The notes under the pieces were generated by a model. That model worked only from the letters and a program-made list of their open reading frames with translations, was not told the origin of the DNA and made no database searches. The translations under genes were made by a program, and so were the position numbers. A DNA stretch of 42,192 nt from JAUVUV01 sp964548275 (GTDB lineage Bacteria; Gemmatimonadota; Glassbacteria; GWA2-58-10), in NCBI GenBank assembly GCA_964548275.1, contig CAZJQI010000037.1, positions 1 to 42,192 of the forward strand, read 5' to 3'. How positions within the stretch are numbered: the first letter of the stretch is position 1; each line of letters starts with the position of its first letter. Of the stretch, positions 24,961 through 32,824 are shown piece by piece.

Positions 24961-26214
24961 TTATTCTTTCAGGACCAGTTTTTCCACGTCGAGATAATTC
25001 TCATAGCTCGAAGTAATAACCTGATCACCCGGCTCGAGCCCCTCTATCACTTCGAAATATTCAGTGTTCTGCCTGCCAATCTTGATCGGCCGGCGCAGGG
25101 CAAAGGAACCCGTGGGATCAAGGACAAAGGCCCAGTTTCCCCCGGTAGACTGGTAAAACCCACCCCTGTCAACCAGCAACGCCTCTGTCAAATCACCCAG
25201 GGCCAGTCGGATCTGCAATGTCTGTCCCCTGCGAATCTCCTCGGGTGTCTCATCCACGAATTCCAGATCCACCTCGAACTCGCCGTCGCGTACCTCGGGG
25301 TAGACTTTTGTCAGCAACAGGCGGCAGGTCCGGCCGCTTAAACGGCAGGTGCTGCTCTGCCCGCGCTTGACTCTGCTGATATAATACTCATCGATCTTTG
25401 CCCTCACCCTGAACCCGTCCAGCACATCGATCTGCCCGAGGCGCTGCCCCTGGGATTTGGACTCTCCGATCTCGGCATCGAGCAAGGTCAGCTGGCCGCT
25501 CACAGGGGCTTTGACAAGAAGGTTCTCCAGGTTTTGCTTGACTGCCGTAAGGTTCATCTCCAGCCGCTTGACCGCAGATTCAAGGTTTGCGATCTGTCCC
25601 TGGCGATAGAGGGAATCCTGCCGCAGGGTCTCGGTCATAAACTTCCGTTTCTTTTTCCAGTATTCATAGGTCTCCCGGCTGGTATCATAGGCTTGCTGCG
25701 TGACCAGGCCCTTGGCATTAAGTTTTTCATCTGCAAAAAAGGTTCGCCCGGCCTCTGCCAGTCGATGCTCTATTTCGATCATCTGGTCCTGCCTGGTGAT
25801 CTCCTGCTGGTCCAGGCTGATCCGGATATTCTGAAAGTTGTTCATCTGCTCGAAAATAAGGGCTTCCTGATTCATCACGCTCAGCTCCAGGGCCGGGTTC
25901 GAAAGCTGAAGGATAGAATCCTTCTCTTCGACCATGACACCCTCTTCCACAAAGATCTTCTCCACCCGGCCGCCTTCTACTGCATCGAGATAAACGGTCA
26001 GGATCGGCACTACGTTGCCCCGGATCGGAATGAACTCCTGGAATGGCCCTTGAGTCACGGTGGAAATCGTTATCCGCTCGAGATCCACGTTCAACTTCGC
26101 TCTGTGGTCTCCAAAGATAAATCCATAAAGAATAACGGCGATGAATACTCCGCTTACTGAAAGCCAAATAACCCGCTTCAAAGTCCAGCGCTTTTTTTCG
26201 ATTTTACGGTCCAT
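24961..26214 (-). CDS. HlyD/MacA-type periplasmic adaptor protein
   Basis: This membrane-fusion protein of about 417 residues links the inner-membrane ABC transporter to an outer-membrane channel. One N-terminal span (about 13-30 from the chosen start) anchors it. A split lipoyl domain is visible as EGGRVEKIFVEEGVMVEEKDSIL and VKAPVSGQLTLLDAEIGES, and the segment between them is a long alpha-helical hairpin. The beta-barrel part contains FRVRAKIDEYYISRVKRGQ, and the end is GLEPGDQVITSSYENY. I set the start at 26214 (MDRKIEKK) because AAAGGAA lies about 10 bases upstream; an ATG at 26244 is also in frame. No TolC-like gene lies in the window. Confidence 0.88.
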   Translation of the reverse strand: MDRKIEKKRWTLKRVIWLSVSGVFIAVILYGFIFGDHRAKLNVDLERITISTVTQGPFQEFIPIRGNVVPILTVYLDAVEGGRVEKIFVEEGVMVEEKDSILQLSNPALELSVMNQEALIFEQMNNFQNIRISLDQQEITRQDQMIEIEHRLAEAGRTFFADEKLNAKGLVTQQAYDTSRETYEYWKKKRKFMTETLRQDSLYRQGQIANLESAVKRLEMNLTAVKQNLENLLVKAPVSGQLTLLDAEIGESKSQGQRLGQIDVLDGFRVRAKIDEYYISRVKRGQSSTCRLSGRTCRLLLTKVYPEVRDGEFEVDLEFVDETPEEIRRGQTLQIRLALGDLTEALLVDRGGFYQSTGGNWAFVLDPTGSFALRRPIKIGRQNTEYFEVIEGLEPGDQVITSSYENYLDVEKLVLKE

Positions 26215-26309
26215 TAAAATCCATTCCTTTCTATTTCTAACCACCGGCTACCGCCCTGTTATCCGGTATCCGCAGAACTGTCCATGACGGCTTACTATAT
26301 TGCCCGTGC

Positions 26310-26420
26310 TTATAGTCCTGTAAGAAAGAACGTGGCCGTTGCGAAATAACTCGCCGGGGCAATGATTATCCAGATGTATAAATGAATACCATCGTAAAAC
26401 TTCTTGACTGTCGCTTTCAT
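26310..26420 (-). CDS. 36-residue membrane peptide at the head of the ABC operon
   Basis: ATG 26418-26420 to TAA 26310-26312 encodes 36 residues. A polar start (KATVKKFYDG) is followed by one hydrophobic span (about 12-35, with IWIIIAPASYF). AAAGGAACC lies just upstream of the ATG with normal spacing. The gene is the first one after the minus-strand sigma-54-like promoter, whose predicted start point is about 55 bases upstream, and it precedes the adaptor gene by about 95 bases. It may be a subunit or regulator of the transporter, as small peptides are for other efflux machines, or a signal peptide-like effector. No family is recognised. Confidence 0.6.
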   Translation of the reverse strand: MKATVKKFYDGIHLYIWIIIAPASYFATATFFLTGL

Positions 26421-26484
26421 TTTAGGTTCCTTTCTAAAGTAGTGAGTCATCGAATTTCTCTTATCTGCTCCTGCTCTTCCTTAA

Positions 26485-26500
26485 TGCGACATCTATGCCA
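26485..26500 (-). promoter_or_regulatory. Sigma-54-like promoter for the ABC operon
   Basis: The minus strand reads TGGCATAGATGTCGCA, against the consensus TGGCAC-N5-TTGC. GG and GC are exactly 10 bases apart, as sigma-54 requires, and only the first T of TTGC-side bases differs. The predicted start near 26474 lies about 55 bases before the 36-aa peptide. The neighbouring gene encodes a sigma-54 activator. Confidence 0.7.
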
Positions 26501-26560
26501 CTTTTTCAACTAATTGAATTTCAACAAGTTATAAAAAGGATGTTTTGAAAGGCTATATTA

Positions 26561-26604
26561 AAGTGTCCGCTGACGAACACCCGGTGTCCTGTCAGCGGGC
26601 ACTT
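26561..26604. promoter_or_regulatory. Candidate upstream activator sites: two dyads inside a long inverted repeat
   Basis: TGTCCGCTGACGAACA (26564-26579) is a dyad. TGTCC and GGGCA (26585-26601) form a second. Together they sit in a 14-bp arm inverted repeat (26561-26574 with 26591-26604, one mismatch). The block lies about 90-127 bases upstream of the predicted minus-strand start, the usual place for NtrC-type enhancers. The T-run after it (ACTTTTTCTC) also allows a terminator reading on the plus strand, but no plus gene ends here. Confidence 0.55.
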
Positions 26605-26847
26605 TTTCTCTCATTCGAGCTCAATTATTAGACAAATCGACTGAAGACAATTACTATTAAATACATCAGACGGCCGGTAAAATTCCAAGGCAGAAGTGAT
26701 GAATCTCCTTTTCACTTGACTTTTTAAGTGTATATCCCAAAGATAGTTAACCAAATTGGATGCGGTTTCATCGCAGGTTGTTTGTAAGCCATTTGTTCCC
26801 GGCTGCCTCTAGGAATGGTTGCTTTCAAGCGGTCAGGGGTGTGTCAC

Positions 26848-26863
26848 TGGCACACAATATGCT
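26848..26863 (+). promoter_or_regulatory. Sigma-54-like promoter for the response-regulator gene
   Basis: TGGCACACAATATGCT matches the consensus TGGCAC-N5-TTGC with one change, and GG and GC are 10 bases apart. The predicted start near 26874 lies about 86 bases before the regulator ATG at 26960. It suggests that the regulator activates its own gene as well as the divergent operon. Confidence 0.7.
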
Positions 26864-26959
26864 TAATCTCAATGATTTGAAGATGATATCCCGTTCTATC
26901 TTATTTACATCCGGCGTTGGTTGTGACAACAGACCACTTCTCCCATAGAAAAACACCTT

Positions 26960-28339
26960 ATGAAGAAACAGTTCAACAATATCCTCATAATCGACGATGA
27001 CGAGGATGTCCTTCTTGCCGCCCGACTGTTGCTTAAACAGCAGGCAGCCCACCTGGACACGGAAAAAAATCCCGAGACGATCCCCGCCCTGTTGAAAAAC
27101 AATAATTACGACATCATCTTGCTGGATATGAATTTCGCCCGCGATGCCACAAGCGGCAGGGAAGGCTTCTATTGGCTGGAAAAGATCCTCAAAATCGATC
27201 CCAACGCTGTGGTGATCCTGATCACGGCATTCGGCGATGTCGAAATGGCCGTTCAAGCTGTAAAGGCAGGTGCCACTGATTTCGTGCTCAAACCCTGGCA
27301 AAATGAAAAACTGCTCGCCACCCTTTCGGCAGCCATGAAACTGCGGCAATCCCGTATCGAAGTTGAAGGCCTTCGTTCGAGTCAGAAACAGTTCAGCGCC
27401 GATATGGACAGACAGTTTAAGGACTTACTCGGCACTTCGTCCGTCATGCAGGATGTTTTTGATACGATCCGGAAGGTTGCCGGAACCGACGCCGATGTCT
27501 TGATCCTGGGTGAAAACGGCACCGGGAAGGAGCTGGTCGCCAGGGCGCTGCACCGACAGTCTCAGCGGGTCGACCAGGTATTTATCAGCGTGGACATGGG
27601 TGCAGTCAGCGAGACTCTTTTCGAGAGCGAGCTTTTCGGCCATGTCAAGGGCGCGTTTACAGATGCCAAAGAGTCTCGTGCCGGGAGGTTCGAAATCGCC
27701 TCGGGAGGATCCCTGTTCCTCGATGAAATCGGTAATCTCCCATTACCCTTGCAAGCCAAGCTGCTGACGGTCTTGGAGAGCCGCGTGGTCACCCGTGTCG
27801 GGTCCAACAAACAGATTCCCTTTGATATCCGCCTGATTTGTGCAACCAACATGCAGATTCACCACATGGTAGCGCAAAACAATTTCCGCCAGGACCTGCT
27901 TTATCGTATCAACACCGTGGAAATCCACCTTCCGCCTCTGCGTGACCGGCTCGAGGATATTCCAATCCTTGTTGATCATTTTATGGGAATCTATTGTAAA
28001 AAATATCATAAACCCAAAATACGTGTCCCTGCTTCTACGTTGGAAAAACTAAAGAAGTACTCCTGGCCCGGAAACGTCCGCGAACTTCAGCATGCAATCG
28101 AGAGGGCGATAATCCTCAGCGACGGTCGGATGCTCAAGCCTGACAACTTTCACTTTACAGCGCAGCAAATTGAGAAAACAGACGGCCTGGTATTCGAGGA
28201 CTACGATATGGAAAAGGTCGAAAAGATGGTAATTCGTAAAGCAATAGAAAAACATGGGGGAAATATCAGCCGGGCAGCCAGGGAACTGGGATTCACCCGT
28301 AGCGCTCTCTACCGAAGGTTGGACAAATATGGTCTTTAA
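26960..28339 (+). CDS. NtrC-family sigma-54-dependent response regulator
   Basis: This 459-residue protein has three domains. The receiver (1-120) has an acidic pocket DDD at 12-14, phospho-acceptor D56 and K111. The AAA+ domain (about 155-395) has Walker A GENGTGKE at 184-191, the sigma-54 contact loop GAFTDA at 231-236 (GAFTGA in most members) and Walker B SLFLDE at 251-256. The Fis-type helix-turn-helix at the end reads NISRAARELGFTRSALYRR. It should activate sigma-54 RNA polymerase when its kinase phosphorylates D56, and the two adjacent sigma-54-like promoters are its obvious targets. Its 3' end overlaps the kinase gene by 11 bases. Confidence 0.93.
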   Translation: MKKQFNNILIIDDDEDVLLAARLLLKQQAAHLDTEKNPETIPALLKNNNYDIILLDMNFARDATSGREGFYWLEKILKIDPNAVVILITAFGDVEMAVQAVKAGATDFVLKPWQNEKLLATLSAAMKLRQSRIEVEGLRSSQKQFSADMDRQFKDLLGTSSVMQDVFDTIRKVAGTDADVLILGENGTGKELVARALHRQSQRVDQVFISVDMGAVSETLFESELFGHVKGAFTDAKESRAGRFEIASGGSLFLDEIGNLPLPLQAKLLTVLESRVVTRVGSNKQIPFDIRLICATNMQIHHMVAQNNFRQDLLYRINTVEIHLPPLRDRLEDIPILVDHFMGIYCKKYHKPKIRVPASTLEKLKKYSWPGNVRELQHAIERAIILSDGRMLKPDNFHFTAQQIEKTDGLVFEDYDMEKVEKMVIRKAIEKHGGNISRAARELGFTRSALYRRLDKYGL

Positions 28340-29690
28340 ACATTTCCGCACAATCTGTATGGCTCGCGTGAGTCTGCTTATTGCCACGATCTGCCTATTC
28401 AGCTATCTCATCTTTCAGATGCATTACTACGCAACGATTCTTATCATCGGCACTCTCATTGTCTATCAAACTTATGCCTTAATCCGTTATGTCGAAAAAA
28501 CAAACCTGGACCTGACTCGCTTCCTGGAAGCTGTCCGGAATGAAGATTTTACGCAATCATTCACCGGCGCAGGGCTGGGAAGCTCTTTCAACCAGTTAAG
28601 GGCTGCGTATAACGAAGTACTCAACGTCCTCCAACAGGCCCGCTCGGAGAAAGAAGAGCACTATCGATATCTTCAAACGGTAGTACAACATGTGGGAGTC
28701 GGTCTGATTTGCTTTCAGTCCACCGGAGAGGTGGAGTTGTTAAACACTGCAGCTCAGCGGCTACTGAAATCGGCACGGCTTAAGAACATAAACGAGCTTG
28801 AATCGTTCAGCAAAGATCTGGTAGATAATATGCTGCGGCTGAAGGCGGGTGAAAAAGCAATGGTAAAAGTTGAACACAACGGTGAAACGCTCCATCTGGC
28901 GACCTATGCCACCAAACTCAGGATGCGGGGGCACACATACACTCTGGTTTCCATTCAGAATATCCAAAGTGAGCTGGAAGAAAAAGAGATGGAGGCTTGG
29001 CAGAACCTCGTACGCGTTCTCACTCACGAGATCATGAACTCCATCACACCTATCTCCTCACTGGCTTCCACCGCCAATGAATTGCTGAAACCTGCCGCTG
29101 ATTCCGGAGCACATAGCTTAGGCGGAGAGGTCAGGCCCGAGGCAATCAGAGATATCCGTGAGGCTGTGCAAACCATCCAGAATCGGAGCGAGGGACTGCT
29201 CCATTTTGTAGATAACTACAGGAAGATTACCCGTATCCCCAAACCAAACTTCCAGATCGTTCCCGTGGCCGAACTTTTTGAACGGGTTCAAAACCTTTTA
29301 CGCGCTCAAATGGATGAAGCGAATATCGAATTCAGCATTCATATGGAACAGGAAACTCTGGAGCTGACCGCCGACCCCGAACTAGTGGAACAGGTCCTGA
29401 TCAATCTGCTTCTGAATGCCATCCAGGCGCTGGAGAGTCAGGCAGATGCCCGGATAGAACTCAACGCTAAGATGGATGGCAGCGGTAGACCTCTTATCCA
29501 GGTAAAGGATAACGGTCCTGGTATTCTGGAAGAAGTTCAAGAGAAAATCTTCATCCCATTCTTCACTACAAGGCAGGAAGGCTCGGGAATCGGGCTTAGT
29601 CTTGCACGCCAAATCATGCGCCTCCACCACGGTACAATCAGTGTCCAATCCAAGCCCAATGTTGAAACGATTTTTACTCTGAAATTTTAA
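28329..29690 (+). CDS. NtrY-like membrane sensor histidine kinase
   Basis: This protein of about 453 residues has two spans near the N-terminus (about 12-30 and 37-55) with almost no periplasmic loop, so the signal is likely sensed in or at the membrane. A short linker and a PAS-like segment (about 115-215) follow. The phospho-acceptor H lies near 232 in LTHEIMNSITPI, the variant seen in NtrY-like kinases. The ATPase domain has an N-box around NLLLNAIQAL, DNGPGI and GSGIGLSLARQI. I chose the ATG at 28329, which overlaps the regulator stop; a frame extension to 28254 lies wholly inside the regulator gene. Together the two genes form the two-component system for the divergent operon. Confidence 0.9.
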   Translation: MVFKHFRTICMARVSLLIATICLFSYLIFQMHYYATILIIGTLIVYQTYALIRYVEKTNLDLTRFLEAVRNEDFTQSFTGAGLGSSFNQLRAAYNEVLNVLQQARSEKEEHYRYLQTVVQHVGVGLICFQSTGEVELLNTAAQRLLKSARLKNINELESFSKDLVDNMLRLKAGEKAMVKVEHNGETLHLATYATKLRMRGHTYTLVSIQNIQSELEEKEMEAWQNLVRVLTHEIMNSITPISSLASTANELLKPAADSGAHSLGGEVRPEAIRDIREAVQTIQNRSEGLLHFVDNYRKITRIPKPNFQIVPVAELFERVQNLLRAQMDEANIEFSIHMEQETLELTADPELVEQVLINLLLNAIQALESQADARIELNAKMDGSGRPLIQVKDNGPGILEEVQEKIFIPFFTTRQEGSGIGLSLARQIMRLHHGTISVQSKPNVETIFTLKF

Positions 29691-29995
29691 GGATATTGTA
29701 AGCAACGAAGGATAGGCTATTTCTCCAGAGAAAGAAAAGCAGCCTTTCTTCTTTTTACGGACCCGACCAGAGATAAAACCGCATTGACATCCTGAATAAT
29801 CAGAGTTGTAGAAAGCTTTAAAGTCCCTCCTATATCTGCTTTTTAAAAAAGCGGTATTTTGGGATTTAATATAGTGATCCTTTGCTTGATATGCAGAGGC
29901 TCTCTTTTCAAGCTGATTTCTTGTTCCCGCAAATCCTTTAAATACGGGATCACTCCTTCCGAGTTTGAGAATAAGGCTGTTTATTAGGGAAGATC

Positions 29996-30050
29996 CGTCG
30001 AAAAAGTAGTCACCAAATGTCGAATAAAATAGTCACCAACTGAGAATGAG
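29996..30050 (+). repeat. IS-end-like repeat pair, right copy
   Basis: CGTCGAAAAAGTAGTCACCA is identical to the second unit of the left copy (11931-11950). A second, imperfect unit (TGTCGAATAAAATAGTCACC) and ACTGAGAATGA follow. Both copies have the same orientation, 18 kb apart, and lie just inside the two tRNA-Pro sequences. Confidence 0.65.
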
Positions 30051-30227
30051 AACTGAACGGGAACGTTAAATGTTCTATAGGTTGATTGATGGGACTCGTA
30101 TGAAGATTATCAATTAATCTCGACACTCGTGTATGCTGTAAAAGAGAAGGTGGGGAAGGGAACTGTCTTTTCAGATTGCTATGTTTATATCATGCCTATT
30201 GTCTTAACTCAAAGTGAAAAAATTCTC

Positions 30228-30264
30228 CAAAAAATGCGCGCCTGCCTTTTAGGCAGTTGCGCGC
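30228..30264 (-). terminator. Minus-strand intrinsic terminator downstream of tRNA-Pro
   Basis: GCGCGC (30259-30264) pairs with GCGCGC (30236-30241), and CTGCC pairs with GGCAG inside, with a short loop. On the minus strand ATTTTTTGG follows at once. It is the first good terminator after tRNA-Pro on that strand. Confidence 0.75.
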
Positions 30265-30450
30265 TACTAATCTCACGCTAAAATATTCATGTTAAAACGG
30301 CTCAAAGACCCATGAATAAAGAATCTCATTAGAATTGGCAACTTTACTGCGTTTTAATCCAACACACAAATAAACCTTACTTCTGACACAAATAGACACA
30401 ATGCGCATCTGCCGTTTGTGACAGCAAATCGCGCAAACCCTTGGTATAAC

Positions 30451-30528
30451 TGGTCGGGGCGGCCGGATTCGAACCGGCGACCTCCTGCTCCCAAAGCAGG
30501 CGCGCTAACCGGACTGCGCTACGCCCCG
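30451..30528 (-). tRNA. tRNA-Pro (anticodon TGG), CCA encoded
   Basis: All arms fold by eye: acceptor CGGGGCG/CGCCCCG, D-stem GCGC/GCGC, anticodon stem CCTGC/GCAGG with loop TTTGGGA, and T-stem GCCGG/CCGGC with loop TTCGAAT. The discriminator is A and CCA is in the DNA. The total is 78 bases. Its 3' end points towards the tRNA-Pro fragment at 11498. Confidence 0.96.
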
Positions 30529-30589
30529 ATATTTTCTGGATAAATAAGATACTTAGCAGAACCCCGGCTGTCAACCGGAGTTTCACATT

Positions 30590-31591
30590 TCACCCGGCAG
30601 AGTCAACGGATGGCCGTTCTGGAACCTCCACCTTGCCTGAAGTTCGTGTAAGAATAAAAAGTACCCCGCCGATCAGGCCGACCAATATCCCCACCAGCGA
30701 GGCGAGAAGCTGGGTGGTGACTGCAAGGCTGCCCTGCGGATCCACAGCGGCAACTGCCGCCATAGAGGTAAACAGAAACGGAGCAGTGCTTTCCCGCACC
30801 CCGAGACCCCCGAAACTGATCGGAATCACTGCGGCCATGGCGATAATGGGCACGAAAAGGAGAAAATAAATGAAGTCGATCTCGAAACCGATAGAAAGGG
30901 CACAGAAATAATGCACCCCTACCCGGGCCAGTTGAATCGCCAGGGAAAGGATAAAAACCTCACCAGCAAGCCTGTACTGATGCCTGTAGGTGTGGAAAAA
31001 TTCGTGGCCCTTGCGGAACTTGTCTTTTAGGCCGAAAGGATTAAATGGGGCCAGAAAAACCTCGTAAACCAGCCTCCCGATCCGTCGGCTGAAAAGGAAG
31101 GCAGTAACCAGGAGGAATATCACGAAAACAATGGCAATGTACACCAGGATGTCCTGCTTCACTGACTGGCCGACGGTAACAAGCAGCCACGTGCTTGCTC
31201 CCAGAGCGAAAAGGGAGAGCAGAAACAGGCCGGCAAACCTGTCGACAAAAGTGGCGGCAAGCCCCTCGCGCCCCCTTTTTTCCACTCGGCTCACTGAATA
31301 AATTTTCACCACGTCCCCTCCCAGGCTGCTCGGCAGGAAATTGTTGAAAAACAGGCCGATAAAATAAAGGTTCGCTGCCCTGCTGTATGGAAAAGCGATA
31401 TCCTGGCCGTGGAGCAGTTTCTGCCACTGGAAGGCACCGAGGAAATTGCTGAGGATGAATATCCCCACCGCCAGTGCCATCATCCCGAAATCGGCTTTCA
31501 GCAGATTGCTAACCTCGTACTTGGAGATTACCCAGAAAAGCAGTACGAGAGTTACAGCGATTTTTATAAGGGGAAATAGCAGCCTTCTCAT
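30590..31591 (-). CDS. Lysylphosphatidylglycerol-synthase-TM-like flippase domain protein (UPF0104)
   Basis: The protein has about 333 residues and roughly eight membrane spans. Family marks are the FLGAFQWQKLL region near residue 55, FLPSSLGGDVVKIYSVSR (about 88-105) and a C-terminal PISFGGLGVRESTAPFLF (about 258-275). This is the integral-membrane domain shared by MprF and AglD-type proteins, thought to flip or hold polar lipids. No synthase domain is attached. I chose the ATG at 31591 (RRLLFPLIK) because AAAGGG lies just upstream and the longer form would add a non-conserved tail. It is divergent from hypA. Confidence 0.82.
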   Translation of the reverse strand: MRRLLFPLIKIAVTLVLLFWVISKYEVSNLLKADFGMMALAVGIFILSNFLGAFQWQKLLHGQDIAFPYSRAANLYFIGLFFNNFLPSSLGGDVVKIYSVSRVEKRGREGLAATFVDRFAGLFLLSLFALGASTWLLVTVGQSVKQDILVYIAIVFVIFLLVTAFLFSRRIGRLVYEVFLAPFNPFGLKDKFRKGHEFFHTYRHQYRLAGEVFILSLAIQLARVGVHYFCALSIGFEIDFIYFLLFVPIIAMAAVIPISFGGLGVRESTAPFLFTSMAAVAAVDPQGSLAVTTQLLASLVGILVGLIGGVLFILTRTSGKVEVPERPSVDSAG

Positions 31592-31799
31592 AATACCCTT
31601 TATATTGTGAGGGTTCGCTTCGACTTGCCCCCGAATTCGCAAACGATTGCCAAATCCGCAGGCCAATATAGTGCCAGAGGCTCACTTTGGCAATTATTAA
31701 GACTTTTGCAGGGAATGCAATCGGCTCCTAAACATTTCTTGTTTTCAGGAAAAATTGAAATATATTTACATTTTAATCGTTTATATAATCGAGAGACCG

Positions 31800-32138
31800 A
31801 TGCACGAACTGTCGATCGCTGAAAACATGCTGGAGATTATAGAAAATTACCGCGCCGAGAGAGGATTTAAACATTGCAGTTCTCTCACGGTGCAAATCGG
31901 ACTGCTTTCGGCAGTGGATGGGGAAGCTCTTCGCTTAGCATTTGAAATACTCGCTGAGGGCGGGCCTCACGAGGGAGCGGTTCTCGAGGTGGAAAAGACC
32001 TATCCGCAGGCCAAGTGCTCCTGCGGCTGCAGTTTCGAGGTCACCGACCTGCTCTACACCTGTCCCCGGTGTGGATCGGTAACTGCCGAGCTTTCTGGAG
32101 GAGATGATCTGAACATAGTCCAGTTGGAGGTGGACTGA
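31800..32138 (+). CDS. hypA: Hydrogenase maturation nickel chaperone HypA
   Basis: HypA passes nickel, with HypB, to the large subunit of [NiFe] hydrogenase. The 112-residue protein starts MHEL, whose H2 binds nickel, and this fixes the start at 31800 behind GAGAG. The zinc site is two cysteine pairs, CSC (near residue 73) and CPRC (near 90). It opens the hyp cluster and is 2 bases from hypB. Confidence 0.93.
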   Translation: MHELSIAENMLEIIENYRAERGFKHCSSLTVQIGLLSAVDGEALRLAFEILAEGGPHEGAVLEVEKTYPQAKCSCGCSFEVTDLLYTCPRCGSVTAELSGGDDLNIVQLEVD

Positions 32139-32140
32139 TT

Positions 32141-32824
32141 ATGACAACAATAAAGGTCAAGGACAAATTGCTTTCAAAAAACGACCAGCATGGCCTGGCC
32201 AACCGTGAGGTTTTCGACAGACACAGAATCTGGTGTATCAACCTGATCAGCGCCCCTGGTTCAGGGAAAACGACCTTGATTGAGTGCACGGTGGATCATT
32301 TTGCGCACCAGTTTAATATCGGGGTGCTTGTCGGGGACCTGGACACGGAGTACGACTCACGCCGGATCGCCGCTCACGGGGTGCCGGTGCACCAGATAAT
32401 TACCGGAGGCGCCTGCCACCTGAACGCCCGCACGATCGGTGAATTTATTTCCCATTTCGACCTGGATAAGCTCGAAGTGCTGATTATCGAAAACGTGGGC
32501 AACCTGGTTTGCCCGACCTCTTACTACCTGGGTGAGCACCACAGGATAAGCCTGATCAGCACACCAGAGGGGGATGACAAACCGGTGAAATATCCCGGAG
32601 CCATGTATACCTCGGACGCGGTGCTGTTTACCAAAACCGATCTAACGCCTTATGTGGATTTTAGCCTGGATCTAGCCAGTGAAAACGCTTTGAAAATAAA
32701 GTCGGACATTGCAATCATGGCTCTTTCCGCCAAGACCGGCGAGGGTCTGAAGGCCTGGTTCGATTGGTTTGAGTCCCATGCGAAAAAACACAATACCCAG
32801 GATGAATCCCGGGTCAATGAATAG
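32141..32824 (+). CDS. hypB: Hydrogenase maturation GTPase HypB
   Basis: HypB is a GTPase that drives nickel insertion together with HypA. The 227-residue protein has the P-loop SAPGSGKTT (about 38-46), the switch GDLDTEYDSRR, the metal-site pair GGACHLN (Cys and His near 88-91), ENVGNLVCP and the base-specificity motif TKTDL. It lacks the N-terminal His-rich or CxxCGC nickel-storage part. GGAGGTG lies 8 bases before the ATG. Its end overlaps hypF by 8 bases. Confidence 0.94.
   Translation: MTTIKVKDKLLSKNDQHGLANREVFDRHRIWCINLISAPGSGKTTLIECTVDHFAHQFNIGVLVGDLDTEYDSRRIAAHGVPVHQIITGGACHLNARTIGEFISHFDLDKLEVLIIENVGNLVCPTSYYLGEHHRISLISTPEGDDKPVKYPGAMYTSDAVLFTKTDLTPYVDFSLDLASENALKIKSDIAIMALSAKTGEGLKAWFDWFESHAKKHNTQDESRVNE

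Larger units (their letters stand above)
29691..30450. other. Gene-free border region between the kinase gene and tRNA-Pro
   Basis: No ORF with a ribosome site and recognisable content is seen. The stretch holds the right copy of the IS-end-like repeat (29996-30050), a minus-strand terminator (30228-30264) and a 14-bp word, ACAAATAGACACAA (30388-30401), that also occurs at 11680-11693 beside the tRNA fragment. Confidence 0.6.

Noticed and set aside
26561..26604. Reading the long inverted repeat as an intrinsic terminator
   Set aside because: A T-run follows on the plus strand, but no plus-strand gene ends upstream of it; the place and inner dyads fit enhancer sites better. Not fully excluded.
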